Assembly: GCA_030512335.1 (NCBI GenBank)
Contig: JAULSU010000001.1
Span: 1,054,001-1,118,000, forward strand
Reading direction: 5' to 3'
DNA length: 64,000 nucleotides
Source of the DNA: Immersiella caudata
Lineage: Eukaryota; Ascomycota; Sordariomycetes; Sordariales; Lasiosphaeriaceae
The translations under genes and the position numbers were made by a program. The notes beneath the pieces were generated by a model that saw only the letters and a program-made list of their open reading frames with translations, was not told the DNA's origin and did no database searches. How positions within the stretch are numbered: the first letter of the stretch is position 1; the number at the start of each line of letters is the position of its first letter. Below are positions 39,141 through 51,066 of the stretch, piece by piece.

Positions 39141-40028
39141 GGTGTGGGATGATATTGTTATAATTATGATTTGCCCTTTTAATATGCGGGTGACGGAGAT
39201 GTAGCAATGCACTTGAAGCAAGCAAGCATGCAGACAAGCAGGCGTGGAGTTTGGCCTTGGGTTCATTGGCATGGGCGTTCTTTTGTATACCGATTGGTTC
39301 TGTAGGGATAGCATCAAAGACGCGAACAGTAGATTGTTTCCTTTTTGGTATATTGCTGATGGGTTGTTGTGGTGAGAGGAAGCAAGTAGCGAAACGGGCA
39401 GGCAAGAAGGTTGGTCATCACTTTTGTGTTCGGTTCAGAGTGTTGTGGTAGGGGATGCTTCATTTTTGCATGGTGATGTGGGATGAGAAGACATTTCAAA
39501 AGGGCGTTGGATATGAGCATAAGTTCTAGCAGGAGTTGGACTGCAGAGGGTGTGATTCGATACCCGGTTGAAAAAGGGGCCAGCATACCTTTATTTTCCT
39601 TGGTGTGTACGCTTGAGTGTAAATGATAACTGTATTTCCATAAATCTCCTTTATTGCACAGAGGCTATACACTGACCCGCAAGTTGCTGGATGAGTGCTT
39701 GAATGTACTCCCCTTCTTCGCCATTGCTAGGGTGACGAGCGGTATCGGACGACATGGCAGCCACCAAACTCTGATGACGTCTCGCCAGGATCGATGCAAG
39801 ATTGTGCCGAACACAGCGGACCCTTGAATACAGTTACTATCATATTCCGTCAAATTATTATCTGGCACTAACTGCTATTTCTACAACTCCATATCATATC
39901 ATCCGGCTGTTCTATCTCTAGTCTACAAGCGTATGCAAACCAACCAACAGCATCCCTAACCATCAACCCTAGTTATTTATTATATCTGGTGGCATAACCA
40001 CGGAAGCGTCGCCAATATCTCGAACTCC
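39141..40028. other. Convergent intergenic interval
   Basis: This 888-bp interval lies between the ends of the 35382 gene and the minus-strand phosphatase gene. It is AT-richer than its neighbours and contains AAGCAAGCAAGCATGCAGACAAGCAGG (about 39216-39242). No gene is supportable. Confidence 0.6.
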
Positions 40029-42248
40029 TTATTCGATCCTCTTCTTCCCTTCCTCGGCATTGATATACCGTGCGGTGCTGAGGCCGCGTTCATGTCTTGC
40101 CACGAGAGGACCCAAGATCTTGTCATTACGCACCTTGCCGATAGTTTCGCGGTAGCCCTCGGTTGCCCACGGCCTGGGGCTGAGCTTGGGCCAGTTTACC
40201 TGGAATATGTTAGAGTTGTTTGAGATGTATCAGTCGCGAGAAAACTTACGTAGAGCATCCCATTATTGAGGATGAAGCGGAGAGACCATGCCGCTGTGAT
40301 GGCAAAGAAGATGAGGAATATCCTGAGCGGCCAGACCAGCGACCCGGGTGCACGAGGTGTGAGGAGTGCGACGAAGATGAAGAAGAGACTGAAGGCGGCC
40401 ACGTAGGGGACGGCCTGGATGAGAACGGGCCTGCGATCAGCGAATACAAGGCTCGAGCCGATATTAGCGGATCCAGGCGAGTAGACACCGAGGAACAGGT
40501 CAAACGCATCCTGGCGTGGCCCGTCAAGGAAGTTGTTTTTGATGTACCGGGTAACAGCAACGTTGCCATCCTGGAGAGCACCGCGCTTGGTCCGCTTGCC
40601 CATGCGCGTAATGTCTGTCTTCATGGCCCCCGTCCCGGAGTAGCTGTTGGAGACAACATCGGCGTTGTCAGCCCACAGGTTACGGAACATAAACTCGAAG
40701 GCCGGATCCTCATCTGCGATCCGAGTCCCCTTATGCATGAGACCCAAATCGACAAATATCCGGTCGAGCGTCCAGCGTGCAAGCATACTTTGTACGACAT
40801 TGGTGCGGTCGAGACAGTCCATGCAGTTCGTCCGCACCACGCTGGTCTGCGTGTTGCGCACCTCGAGACGTCCGTCAATGCGGCTAGCCGGCATCTCAAC
40901 AGCACGGAAGTACTGCTGTGCGATGAGGGCGTCGCGCATCCGATCGATCAGTAGCTGGGCGCGGTGCATCTGCATCCCCTTCGTCTCGGCATGGTAATCG
41001 AAGTAGATGTAGTGCAGCCGATCAAAGTGAGACCGGCTCGGCCCGGTTGTCTCAATCGTGTGGAACTTCTCGTCTGTTCGCTGGTCCGCCTCCCTCTTCT
41101 CCTTTGGCGACGACACTAGCATCTCAACTACCTGCTCATAGGCCTGCTTCACCCGCATCTCGCGGCCCTTCTGGTTCACCAAGTTGACCAGGTAGTTGTC
41201 GCCATAGATGCGGATCTGCTCGTCGAAGTGAGCCTTGGCAGCCGGATATGCGGCCTCGATGCTCTTGATCTGGATCTTTGGCGTATACTTGAGCTGGTTG
41301 ACCTCGGCCCAATAAGCCGGGACACTGCCACGCGTTTGCACATACGACATAATCTGCATCTCCTTGTCCTCAGCTCCCCGCATGCCACTCTGCATGTCGT
41401 TGGTCCCAGCGAATCCGCCCAACCCATGGCTATTGTCGTTGAGTATAACGATTTGCTCGGTCTCGTTGTAGTTCGCAGCGTGGCCCTCCTCATCTAGCCC
41501 TCTGGTGAAGTATCTCGTTCCGGCTCGGTGTCTTGATCGTCGGGAGATAAGGACGACAGTCAGGGGGGTGCTTTTGAAGGTAGTCGGGACAATCTCAAGC
41601 ACGCCAAAGATAACAGGCAATATGTAAGGATCAATGCCGTGCTGGGGGCCAGGTTGGGCGCGGCCACCACGGGTGCGGAAGTCGATGAGGTCGGACTGGA
41701 GATAGCGGTTCCAGAAGAAGCGATCGTCGGCTCTGGTCCATAGCGGGGTCGAGGTATCGTGCTGCGACTGGCGCTGGAAGGAGTTCGTGAGATCTATCGA
41801 GTAGGAAAAGTACATCGGTCCCGACTTGACGAAGCCCCCCAAGAGGGCGAGGAATCGATCCTCATCGGGGTCGTGAACCTGGCGCTCGCGCAACGGGAGA
41901 AACTCTGTTGACACAACCTTGTAGACCATGTGTCCTTTGAGTCGACCGACCGGCTGCGCCTTTGTTATAACAACGATATACTTGTCTGTTCGCATGTCAG
42001 TCCACCACCAGGTACCAACATGACCCAAGCCCGGCCTTACCGAGTCGCAGCTGGATCATGCCCAAGATTCCAGCGATGCTCGACTGTCGCGACACGCGCT
42101 TGCCTCCCAGAAACGACGCATCGCTGAGGCGAATGTCACCCGTGGGCCTGTCTACCGTGAGAGCCGGCGCATTGGGGCTGGAAGGCGACGAAAAGATGTA
42201 CGAGTCCGAAGCGACCTGGACGTTGGTGTCTCTGTAGGGGAGCGTCAT
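40029..42248 (-). CDS. Sac1-type phosphoinositide phosphatase
   Basis: Exons 42248-42041, 41985-40250 and 40199-40029 with 55- and 50-nt introns give 704 residues. Sac domain phosphatases remove phosphate from PI4P and related lipids at the ER/Golgi. The catalytic CX5R motif is in RTNCMDCLDRTNVVQS (residues about 465-480). Other family landmarks are GGFVKSG, FFWNRYLQSDL, SRRSRHRAGTRYFTRG, YFDYHAETKGM and ALQDGNVAVTRYIKNNFLDG. Two C-terminal transmembrane helices (VPYVAAFSLFFIFVALL and LRIFLIFFAITAAWSLRF) anchor it, followed after the last intron by NWPKLSPRPW and a short basic tail. The open frame otherwise runs into the last intron and ends at 40196, so the small third exon is easily missed. 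It is divergent from Rab5. Confidence 0.93.
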
Positions 42249-43052
42249 GGTGATCCAACTCTGGTCTTTTGGCGCTGCGCGCAACGAACGGGCTCTGCGG
42301 AAAGAAACGACCGAGGCGAAAGGGGAGTGATTGAGTTGCTTTCTAGTGCATTATTCCCTCGGCGGGATATCCGAATCTTAAATCTCGTGCGATTCTTGTT
42401 CTTCGTGGTGCAGGAGGTCTACCTTCTGTCCCGAACTGAATTCGCCAGCGCCAACAATTGTTCACTGACATGCAGCGTTGTTGCCAGCTTGGGATTTGCC
42501 ATCCGTCATCGCACCCCTGCCGTCGCTGCCGGCTGGCAGGCATGTGGCGCAGCGCCGAGCAATTGTATACGCGCCAGCCACAGGAGGAATGGTGGCAATC
42601 ACGTGGAACCTACCACAGCGGTGCACGGGCTACGGGACGGCGCCTGCGGTGCTGGTCGTCGGCTTGCCTGACGTGTGCAGCAGGCCCGCCCAGGCTGCCG
42701 CTCTCTCAGCGACCTCGCCAACAGCCCGGCAGCCCTGCTCGACGCAATTCCGGCTCTGGTCCCGTGGTCCCATCCATCCATTCAACAACACAACCAGCTG
42801 CTGTCCGCCTCCCCTTCGCTGCTTTTCCTGCTGCCACCGCATCCCGTCGACACGGAACACATAATACCAGCGACAGACAAAGACGCACGGTCGCTGCAGC
42901 AAATCTTGTTGTTTCCACCCATCGGTCGCTGTTATCTCGCCCCAACGCTTGCAGCTCGACCCCCTCAACAACGAAGGCGTCGTCATCGCTAGCGCCCTCG
43001 CCCCGATCTCCGTTCACAACCTCCAACATTCTCCACACATCACACATTCGCC
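42249..43052. promoter_or_regulatory. divergent promoter, Sac1 / Rab5
   Basis: 804 bp separate the divergent starts. The Rab5 side is C-rich with long C/T and CAACA tracts, typical of a 5' leader. Both products act in endomembrane lipid/traffic identity, but co-regulation is only a suggestion. Frames inside are compositional. Confidence 0.5.
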
Positions 43053-43876
43053 ATGGCTACTCGCAGTGCCCCTGGCGCGCGCGGCGGCATGAACAACCGC
43101 TTCGCTCAGTTTAAGCTGGTGCTGCTCGGTGAGCTGCCCTGGATCGGGTCCGATGGGGATAGGCGTGCTGACCCTGCACAGGCGAATCGGCTGTAGGAAA
43201 GAGTTCGATAGTACTGCGGTTCGTTAAGGTGTGCTCCAGCTCCAGACTGTGGATAGTGCAGCACAGCAGCTGACAGCAGACCAGGACCAATTCGACTCGT
43301 ATAGGGAATCCACAATCGGCGCTGCTTTCCTCACACAGACCATCTCGCTCGATGAGAACACCACAGTGAAGTTCGAGATCTGGGATACGGCGGGCCAGGA
43401 ACGGTACAAGTCCCTGGCGCCGATGTACTACCGAAATGCAAACTGCGCCGTTGTTGTCTACGATATCACACAAGCAGTATGTCCCAGCCCTTACCCCTCA
43501 TTGTCACCCTGCTGACCCGAATACGCAGTCATCTTTGGACAAGGCAAAGGCGTGGGTAAAGGAGCTTCAGCGCCAGGCCAACGAGAACATCATCATCGCC
43601 TTGGCAGGAAACAAGCTCGATTTGGTCACCGAACAACCCGATAAACGGGCCATCCCGACCGCCGACGCCGACGCCTACGCAAAGGAGGCCGGACTCCTTT
43701 TCTTCGAGACATCGGCCAAGACGGCCGAAAATGTGCGGGAACTCTTCACTGCAATCGCCAAGAAGCTGCCTCTCGACCAGGTCGGGCCGAGACATGCCCG
43801 TCCCGGCCAAAGGCCAGGCGTCAGCCTAGCCCCCGAAGGAGCGAACACCCAGGCCGGAGGGCCATGCGCCTGTTGA
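43053..43876 (+). CDS. Rab5 GTPase (Ypt5/Vps21 type)
   Basis: Four exons, 43053-43128, 43182-43228, 43285-43476 and 43529-43876, with introns of 52-56 nt, give 220 residues. All G-motifs are present: FKLVLLGESAVGKSS, effector YRESTIGAAFLTQ, WDTAGQERYKSLAP, GNKLDLV and ETSAKT. QFDSYRESTIGAAFLTQ is diagnostic of Rab5. The C-terminus PCAC is a CxC double geranylgeranylation signal. Rab5 controls early-endosome tethering and fusion. The last exon ends in a Pro/Gly/Arg-rich hypervariable tail. The ATG at 43053 (GCCATGG) has ideal context. Confidence 0.95.
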
Positions 43877-44647
43877 GCGCGGCCCCCATAGGCGGAATGC
43901 GGTACCAGTGGTAGTTGGCACTAGGCGAGATCTAGAGTGGGGAGGATCCCGTACACAGTTGGCACAGCGGCGGAGTTGAGCCATCGATAGAGTCGGTCAT
44001 TGTGTCTCCCAGGATGAATGGGAGCGTCGATGTGTCTTGAGCGGAGTCAGCGGCAGGATGGTTGTTGTCCCCTTTTAATACCTCTTTTTGACAGGTTTTC
44101 ATCATTGTCCCCGGCCATGAGTGCCGAGAACGGAGCGCGCTATGCCTAGCGTCCAAATGGGACGGGCAACGGAGGCGCGTGGGTGCATTCTATGTGGTTG
44201 TAACATTAGGCAGATAGAACAACAGCTTGCCACGGACTCTTGTTAATACTAATTCATGTAAACATGGACTTTACGGGTTAGAGATACTGGAAGGCCACAG
44301 GCACTATAAGATAGGGGCCGTGGGTCCCAGATGTCCTACGCCTCCTAACAATGCCATATCGAGCAGACTATCCAACCTGATTCCGAATAGGCAATAGCGA
44401 TAGACTGCCTCAGTATTAACAGCATTTTGTTGAAGCCTGTATTTCCATGGTGGAATTCGTCATCGTCCGAATCGGCCCTGTGCCGACCCCTGTTCCCGTT
44501 GGCTGGCCGGGATGTGCAGGATTTGGCAGCTGCCGACCGGGACTGTGCCACTTTGCCGAGCTGCTTTTTTGCTCGCAATTGACTCTCCGCCAAACACCAC
44601 CCAACCCAACCACTTTAATCGCGCCTCGCCGGCCGCTCCATTCCCTC
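43877..44647. other. Intergenic
   Basis: 3' flank of Rab5 and promoter/leader of the Mic60 gene. No further gene or repeat is seen. Confidence 0.6.
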
Positions 44648-46858
44648 ATGTTGCGGGCATCGCTTCGATCCGTGAGGGCCCTGGGCAGCAGGCCTGCCGC
44701 TGCCGCTGCTGGTCACCAATGGCAAGCAGCCGTTGCGCGACGGGTCACCGTTCCTGCGCAGGTATGAAGTCATGTCCAGAGAGCTCTAAGAAGCTCCAGC
44801 TCTTCCCGTTCCCGAAACCTAATTGACCATCGCGTTTGCTATCTAGAGGCCCTACTCCAATGACAAAAAGCCATCAATTGACTCAGCCAAGCCCGCCGCC
44901 ATCCCCGCGTCCGAGACCCTGACCTCCCCCTCGACGCCGCCCCCTCCCCCCCCCTCGACCGTGGCCTCGTCGATAATCACCCCCGAAGCTGCTCCTCTAA
45001 CTCCACCAGCACCGCCGGTCACTCCCACTGCTCCCGCTGCGGCACCAACTACGCCGCCTCCGCCCCCGCCGCCAGCCAGACCGAAAAAGAGCTTCTTCCG
45101 GAAACTGCGCAACTACTTCCTCACGCTCACTCTCCTAGGCGCTCTTGGCTTCGGCGGCGGTGTTTGGTATTCGCGCATCAACGACAACTTCCACGACTTC
45201 TTCACCGAGTATGTCCCGTATGGTGAGCAGGCTGTGCTTTATCTGGAGGAGCTGGATTTCAGGAAGCGCTTCCCCAATGTAGGGGGCATGTCGCGCCGTG
45301 ATGGCGGAGAGCAGGTTAAGATCCCTACGCAGAGCGGCGCTTCGTGGCGTGTCGCCGATCATGGTGAGCCTGCCGGCCGTCAGTCCAGCGCCCTCCCCAA
45401 GGTCGCTGCTGCCAAGGATGCCGCGAAGGCGACGCCTGTGGAGATCCCTGCCGTTGCTGAGGCCAAGAAGGAAACCGCTGCTATCCCCAAGGTCGCAAAG
45501 AATGAGGGGAAGCCGAAGGTGGCCAAGAAGGTCAAGGCCGCTCCTGTGCCTGAGGCTAAGGCGACAGAGCCGGCGCCCGCGGCTGCCACGCCGGCTGTCG
45601 TTGCCGTTGGCGGCACGCCCAGCGGCAAGCCCTTCAAGGCCCCCGAAGTGGACGAACCGTCCCGCTGGCCTCCTGCCTCGCCAATTGATCCTCTCGCTAT
45701 TCCCGATGCCGCCGAGCCCGTCATTCAGGACCTTGTGCGCATGCTAAACGATATTATCACGGTCATTAACCACGACGGTGCCAACGAGAAGTACGCTTCG
45801 ACCATCTGGAAGGCCAAGAACGAACTCTACGGAGTCGGTCAGAAGATCAGGGACATCAAGACCAGTGTAGAAAAGCAGGCTGCCAAGGAGGTCAAGGTAC
45901 GGGTTGACGAGTTCGACAAGGCCGCCAACGAGCTAGTTTCACGGATCGAGGGTGCTATGACCACTCAGGAGACGGCATGGCGACACGAATTCGCTGAAGA
46001 GATGGAGCGCATCCAGAAGAGCTACGACGAGAAGGTCCAGGTCATTCTGGAGCGCGAGCAGCAGATCAACGAGCAGAAGCTGAAGAACAAGCTTCTAGAG
46101 CAGGCGGTCGAGCTGCAGCGCCAGTTTGCGGGCGATATCAGGAAGCACGTCGAGGAGGAGCGCGATGGACGTCTTGGCAAGCTTGACGAGCTCAGCGCAG
46201 CTCTGGCTGAACTTGAGAAGCTCACTACGGGCTGGAACGAGGTGGTCAACACCAACCTTCGCACCCAGCAGCTTCATGTGGCGGTCGATGCTGTCCGCGC
46301 CAGCCTTGAGGATGCCAGCCACCCTCGGCCGTTCATCAAAGAGCTAGTGGCGCTCAAAGAGATTGCGGCTGATGACCCGGTTGTTGACGCCGCTATTGCG
46401 TCTATTCACCCTTCTGCCTACCAACGTGGTATCTCTACGCCGGCTGACCTGATCGATCGCTTCCGACGCGTAGCCACCGAGGTGCGCAAGGCATCACTAC
46501 TCCCCGAGGACGCCGGCGTTGCAAGCCACGCCTCGAGCTACGTCTTGAGCAAGCTTCTCTTCAAGAAGCAGGGTCTGGCCGCCGGTGACGACGTTGAGAG
46601 CATTCTCACGCGGACACAAACATACTTGGAGGAGGGCGACCTCGACAAGGCTGCACGAGAGATGAACGGTCTGTCCGGGTGGGCGAAGACTCTGAGCCGA
46701 GACTGGCTTGGCGAGGTGAGGAAGGTGCTGGAAGTGCAGCAGGCTTTGGAGGTAAGTTTACTTTGAAATTTCCATTGTGCCAAGGCGGAATTCCAGCTGA
46801 CGCCACATCACAGGTCATCCAAGCAGAGGCAAGACTTCAGAGCTTGAAGGTCGAGTAG
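44648..46858 (+). CDS. Mic60/mitofilin, MICOS core subunit
   Basis: Exons 44648-44761, 44847-46751 and 46814-46858 give 687 residues. The basic, Arg/Ala/Ser-rich N-terminus (MLRASLRSVRALGSRPAAAA) is a mitochondrial presequence, with RPYSND after the first intron. A Pro/Thr-rich stretch precedes one transmembrane helix (FLTLTLLGALGFGGGVWY, residues about 118-136), then a disordered Ala/Lys/Pro region, a coiled coil (residues about 300-450) and the mitofilin signature near the C-terminus (LSRDWLGEVRKVLEVQQALE|VIQAEARLQ). Mic60 shapes crista junctions in the inner membrane and contacts outer-membrane complexes. The last 14 residues lie on a tiny third exon; without it the frame ends at 46766. 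Confidence 0.93.
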
Positions 46859-47552
46859 GGAGGTTTCTTTTGTGCAAAACCGGTTGCTGGTCGCCCTTGT
46901 ACATTTGTTGGGTGGGCCCTTAGACCGTTTTACCTGGCTTGATAGGCTCGGTGCGATTAGAAATGGGTGTGAGCTGTATTGCGGAACCGGCTCGGTGTAT
47001 CAGATAGTCGAGTGAATAGAATCAGTTTATGAACCTTGACGGTCTTCCGCGATCTCGGAGCATTCTCACGTCTTCGGCCCCGGCGTGCCAAGGGGGGGAT
47101 CGAGTCCAGATCCCATGTGTCAGATGATGTCAACACTGACTTAACCCTGTTGTTGTTGAGGGAAAATGAGGCAAAAACGACGGTCTATTGTCGCTAGCGA
47201 GATCTCGCGACCCAAGTTGTGACTACGGCGAAACCCGGATGCGTTGATGGCCTGATTAAGAATACGACGAAGCTGGTCAATGGCTGTAAAAACTTCCCCA
47301 ACAGTTCTGGAATGCGAAGCTCAGCGCATGGGGCTAAAGCTGAAGGCCGTTGCAGCCAATGATGCTCGAGCCCGGCCGGGCGCTGCCGCTGCGGGGCGAT
47401 TCTTCGCGGCCCGGACTTATCGCTATCGCATCATATCTCTTTGAAATTCCAAGATCTAGCCCGAGATCTACGTCAACAAAAGGACGGCAGCTGCTCGGTC
47501 CAGCATGACGGCCAATTGATCAGTTCTGCCCGAGACCAAACCTCAGTTCACA
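46859..47552. other. Intergenic
   Basis: 3' flank of Mic60 and leader of the D-lactate dehydrogenase gene. No gene or repeat is recognised. Confidence 0.6.
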
Positions 47553-49512
47553 ATGTCGCAGCTCGCGAGCAAAACAACAAGGAGCTTGGGGCGATGCTTG
47601 GCAACAGCTCCCGCAGCTGCCGCGCGACGACCACGAGCACAAGCATGCGCCCCCCCCACAGCAACGCGATGCGCCCGCTACAAGTCTACTGGCCCTGACT
47701 TCAAGGGGCAAATGGTTGAGAGCATCTCGCAGCGACTACAGCGCGAGAAGGCCGACCTAGAGCGCCTCGGCCACCTACACGAAGGAACAGGCGCTGGCAG
47801 GAACTGGGCCATCACCTTCAGTAAGGGACCAGTCTTCCTCCCTCGAATGACTTACTGAAGATAGCACAGTGCTCGCCTTTGTCGGCGGCATCTCCTTCAT
47901 CATCGGCACCAAATACCCGCGTGACCCCGATTCAGCTTCCACCCTCCCCCTGAACGCGACGCAACCACCGAACCACAAGACCGGGAAGGCCGAGCTCGAA
48001 GCCGCCTGGGTCGACTTTGCCGATGTCGTCGGCCAGGAGAACGTGAGCACCGTCCCCGAGCTCATCCAGCAGCACGCCATCTCGGATTGGTCTTCCCACC
48101 AGTCTGACCCCGAACACAAACCCTTCTGCGTCGTCTACCCGGCCACCACCGAGGAGGTCTCTGCCATCATGAAGATCTGCCACACCCGACGCATCCCCGT
48201 TGTCGGCTACAGCGGCGGCACCAGCCTCGAGGGCCACTACACCCCGACCCGCGGCGGCATCTGCGTTGACTTCTCGCGCATGGACAAGATCCTCGCGCTG
48301 CACAAGGAGGATCTCGACGTCGTTGTCCAGCCCGGCGTCGGCTGGGAGACCCTGAACGACCAGCTCGCCGACGACAACCTCTTCTTCCCCCCTGACCCAG
48401 GCCCGGGCGCCATGATCGGCGGCATGGTCGGTACCGGCTGCAGCGGCACCAACGCCTACCGCTACGGCACCATGCGCGAGTGGGTTCTCTCTCTCACCGT
48501 CGTCCTCGCCGACGGCACTATCATCAAGACCCGCCAGCGCCCGCGTAAGAGCAGCGCCGGTTACGACCTCACCAAGCTCTTCATCGGCTCCGAGGGAACC
48601 CTCGGCCTCGTCACCGAAGCCACCCTCAAGCTCGCCGTCAAGCCCGCCTCCAGCTCCGTTGCCGTCGCCAGCTTCCCCTCCCTCCGCGATGCTGCCAACT
48701 GCGTCGCCCGTGTCGTCGGCGACGGCATCCAGGTCGCAGCCGTGGAAATCCTCGACGACGACCAGATGCGCTTTATCAACCAGGCCGGCACCACCACCCG
48801 GAAGTGGACCGAAGCCGCGACCATCATGTTCAAGTTCACCGGCACCGATAGCGGCGTGAAGGAGCAAATCGACATCGTCAAGAAGATTGCGCGCGGCACA
48901 GGCAGTCTGACTTTCGACTTCGCCAAGAACCAGGACGAGCAGAAGGAGCTGTGGAGCGCGCGCAAGGAGGCGCTATGGAGCATGATGGCTCTCAGGAGGC
49001 CGGGTGATCACGTGTGGACGGGGGATGTTGCGGTGCCGATGAGCAGGTTGACGGATATCATTAGCGAGACGAAGAAGGACTTCAAGGCGTCGGGTTTGAC
49101 CAATTCGATTGTTGGGCATGTGGGAGATGGGAATTTCCATATTATTTTGTTGTATAATAATAAGGAGCGGGAGTTGGCGGAGGACTGTGTGCATCGGATG
49201 GTGAAGAGGGCGGTGCAGATGGAGGGAACTGTTACGGTGAGTGCCCCCTGCTCTGGGGGAGGGTATGGCCACTGACGTGATACAGGGTGAGCATGGTGTT
49301 GGGTTGGTGAAGAGGGATTATTTGCCTCATGAGTTGGGTGAGACGACTGTTGATACCATGAGAAAGGTGAGTTACGACTTTTGTGACACTGTGAGGAAGT
49401 GGCAAGCTAACTGGGACAGATCAAAATGGCGCTCGACCCGCTGTGTATCCTCAATGCCGACAAGGTCATTCGCATTCAGAAACCCGCGAAGGGCGAGGTC
49501 GCAGAGTGGTAG
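47553..49512 (+). CDS. D-lactate dehydrogenase (cytochrome), mitochondrial
   Basis: Four exons, 47553-47820, 47870-49236, 49286-49366 and 49420-49512, with introns of 49-53 nt, give 602 residues. The presequence MSQLASKTTRSLGRCLATAP is mitochondrial. A hydrophobic segment (LAFVGGISFIIGT) follows the first intron. The FAD-binding PCMH domain shows VVYPATTEEVSAIMKIC, GYSGGTSLEGHYTP, DVVVQPGVGWETLN and GGMVGTGCSGTNAYRYGTM. The C-terminal FAD-linked oxidase half shows GHVGDGNFHIILL and, across introns, GEHGVGLVKRDYL and DPLCILNADKVI. The enzyme oxidises D-lactate to pyruvate and passes electrons to cytochrome c. It ends 156 bp from a convergent small gene. Confidence 0.94.
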
Positions 49513-49668
49513 TGACTCGGGGCTGCTGTGTACAAAAAAGAAAAGAAATTGGAAAACGCTTATACCTACTTGACAACCGACTTGGTACTTGTCCCTCTCA
49601 GTACACATTCTAGCTCTACAAATTTCATTTCCGTTCTGACACGCCCTCTTATCCCCTTGCCCTCAACA

Positions 49669-50416
49669 TCACGGTAAAAACCTCCCCGCCATCCCTACCA
49701 ACCCCGACATACCCGGCCCCGCATGCTGCCCCTGGCTATGACTCTGCACATACATCTTCAACGCCATCTCACCGGCCTTCGTCACAGCACTCTGCTTATC
49801 CGCTCCGCTCACCCCATTCGAGACATTCCCCTCCGAGACCTGCTGATCAAAGAGTTTCGCCGCTTGTGACATGGCGAGACCGATGAACTGGGATTGGGAC
49901 GTTGCTGCTGGTGCTCCAGTTGAAGAGGAGGTGGTGAAGAGTTTGAGTGCTTGCAGGGCAGCGGCGTTGCCTATCCCGGTGGAGGTAGCGGATTCGGGGT
50001 GCGATGTGCTGGAGGAGGAGGAGGGGAAGTATTGGGTGTGGTGGCGGATAGCTTCTGTAGGTGGTGGTTGTTAGTTATTTTCGCGAGGGAGTGGAATAGG
50101 AGAAGGGAATGGAGAAGGAAAGAAAGGAGAGGGGAGAAGATAGGTACCTTCATCATCGATCCCCTCTTCTGCAACTTGCTCCCTCCGCTGGCCTAGCTGG
50201 TGTATGATGTCGGAAAAGAAGGAAGAGTCATCGTTGGAGTGGTCTGCCGCGTGGGAGGCGGCGCCGCGGAGGTCGTCATCGTGGGAGGGGGAAGAGCTCC
50301 CTACCAAAAGAGCTCCAATTAGCCGGTCGATTGTATGGGTGAGGGAAGAGAGGAGAGATACCTTGCTTATGCTGCTGCTCCAGAAACCCGTTCACAAGTC
50401 CTCCGAATTTGTCCAT
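49669..50416 (-). CDS. small acidic/helical fungal protein (DUF7721-like)
   Basis: Exons 50416-50362, 50300-50148 and 50054-49669 with introns of 61 and 93 nt give 197 residues. It starts MDKFGGLVNGFLEQQHKQG, then has an acidic His/Asp-rich patch (SHDDDLRGAASHAADHSNDD), helices around ALQALKLFTT and FIGLAMSQAAKLFDQQ, and ends with a Gly-rich GMSGLVGMAGRFLP. This layout matches a small family in filamentous fungi often annotated as beta-flanking protein/DUF7721, function unknown. Phases of all three exons agree, which supports the model. It is convergent with the D-lactate dehydrogenase gene. Confidence 0.78.
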
Positions 50417-51066
50417 TTTGCCTGTTTGCTTTGATACGCTCCAATCCCGTCTGGTCAAGGCGGGTCTGCTGATAGACTTCGCTGAAAAGCTAGGGGTAGG
50501 TAGAGAAGAAAGGGGTAAGGGAGAAATAGCTTGGACCTGACATGACCTCAGGCAGGCACTTATACGGGGATGACGTTGCGGGGTAAGGTAGCTTGGGGAG
50601 GCTGAAACTTAGCCCCTCTTTGTTGAACCTCTTTACTGACCAGTGGTGTGAGCAGATGGTCCAATAAGATGTGCTATGACTGGAAGTGAGGAGGCAGGGC
50701 CTTGCTTGGTGTATGGCTAGATATTATAACAACAGGATGAGGTATGCCCATGAGAGGTTGATGTTTAAGCGGCGGGCCCCCCATACGGTATGAGTTTCGG
50801 AAAGAGGATATCACGAATAGCTCTGGCGACAAACGGTTGATACCTAGTCATATCTACCAAGTCTCAAGATGCAGACTCCTGACTTAAACCATAATAGTCT
50901 AGTACATCCTCTCATTACCTTCTTCGTCTATTACCCTTTCCATCCCTCAACCAGCCGCTCAATACAAGATAATGCATGCCAGCGTCTACACCATAACTCT
51001 TTTCAATAAACCACCGCCCTTTACAAGCCCAAAATGCATGCCACACGCCAATACTCAAATATACTT
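50417..51066. other. Intergenic
   Basis: Promoter of the small minus-strand gene and 3' flank of the Clr5-type gene; AT-richer than average. No gene or repeat is seen. Confidence 0.6.

Noticed and set aside
42327..43047. Several 100-200-codon frames between Sac1 and Rab5
   Set aside because: Ser/Pro/Arg-rich, overlapping on both strands and located in the divergent promoter and leader.
47932..48867. 311-codon minus-strand frame inside the D-lactate dehydrogenase gene
   Set aside because: Gly/Asp/Val/Ala-rich antisense shadow caused by strong GC3 codon bias of the real gene.
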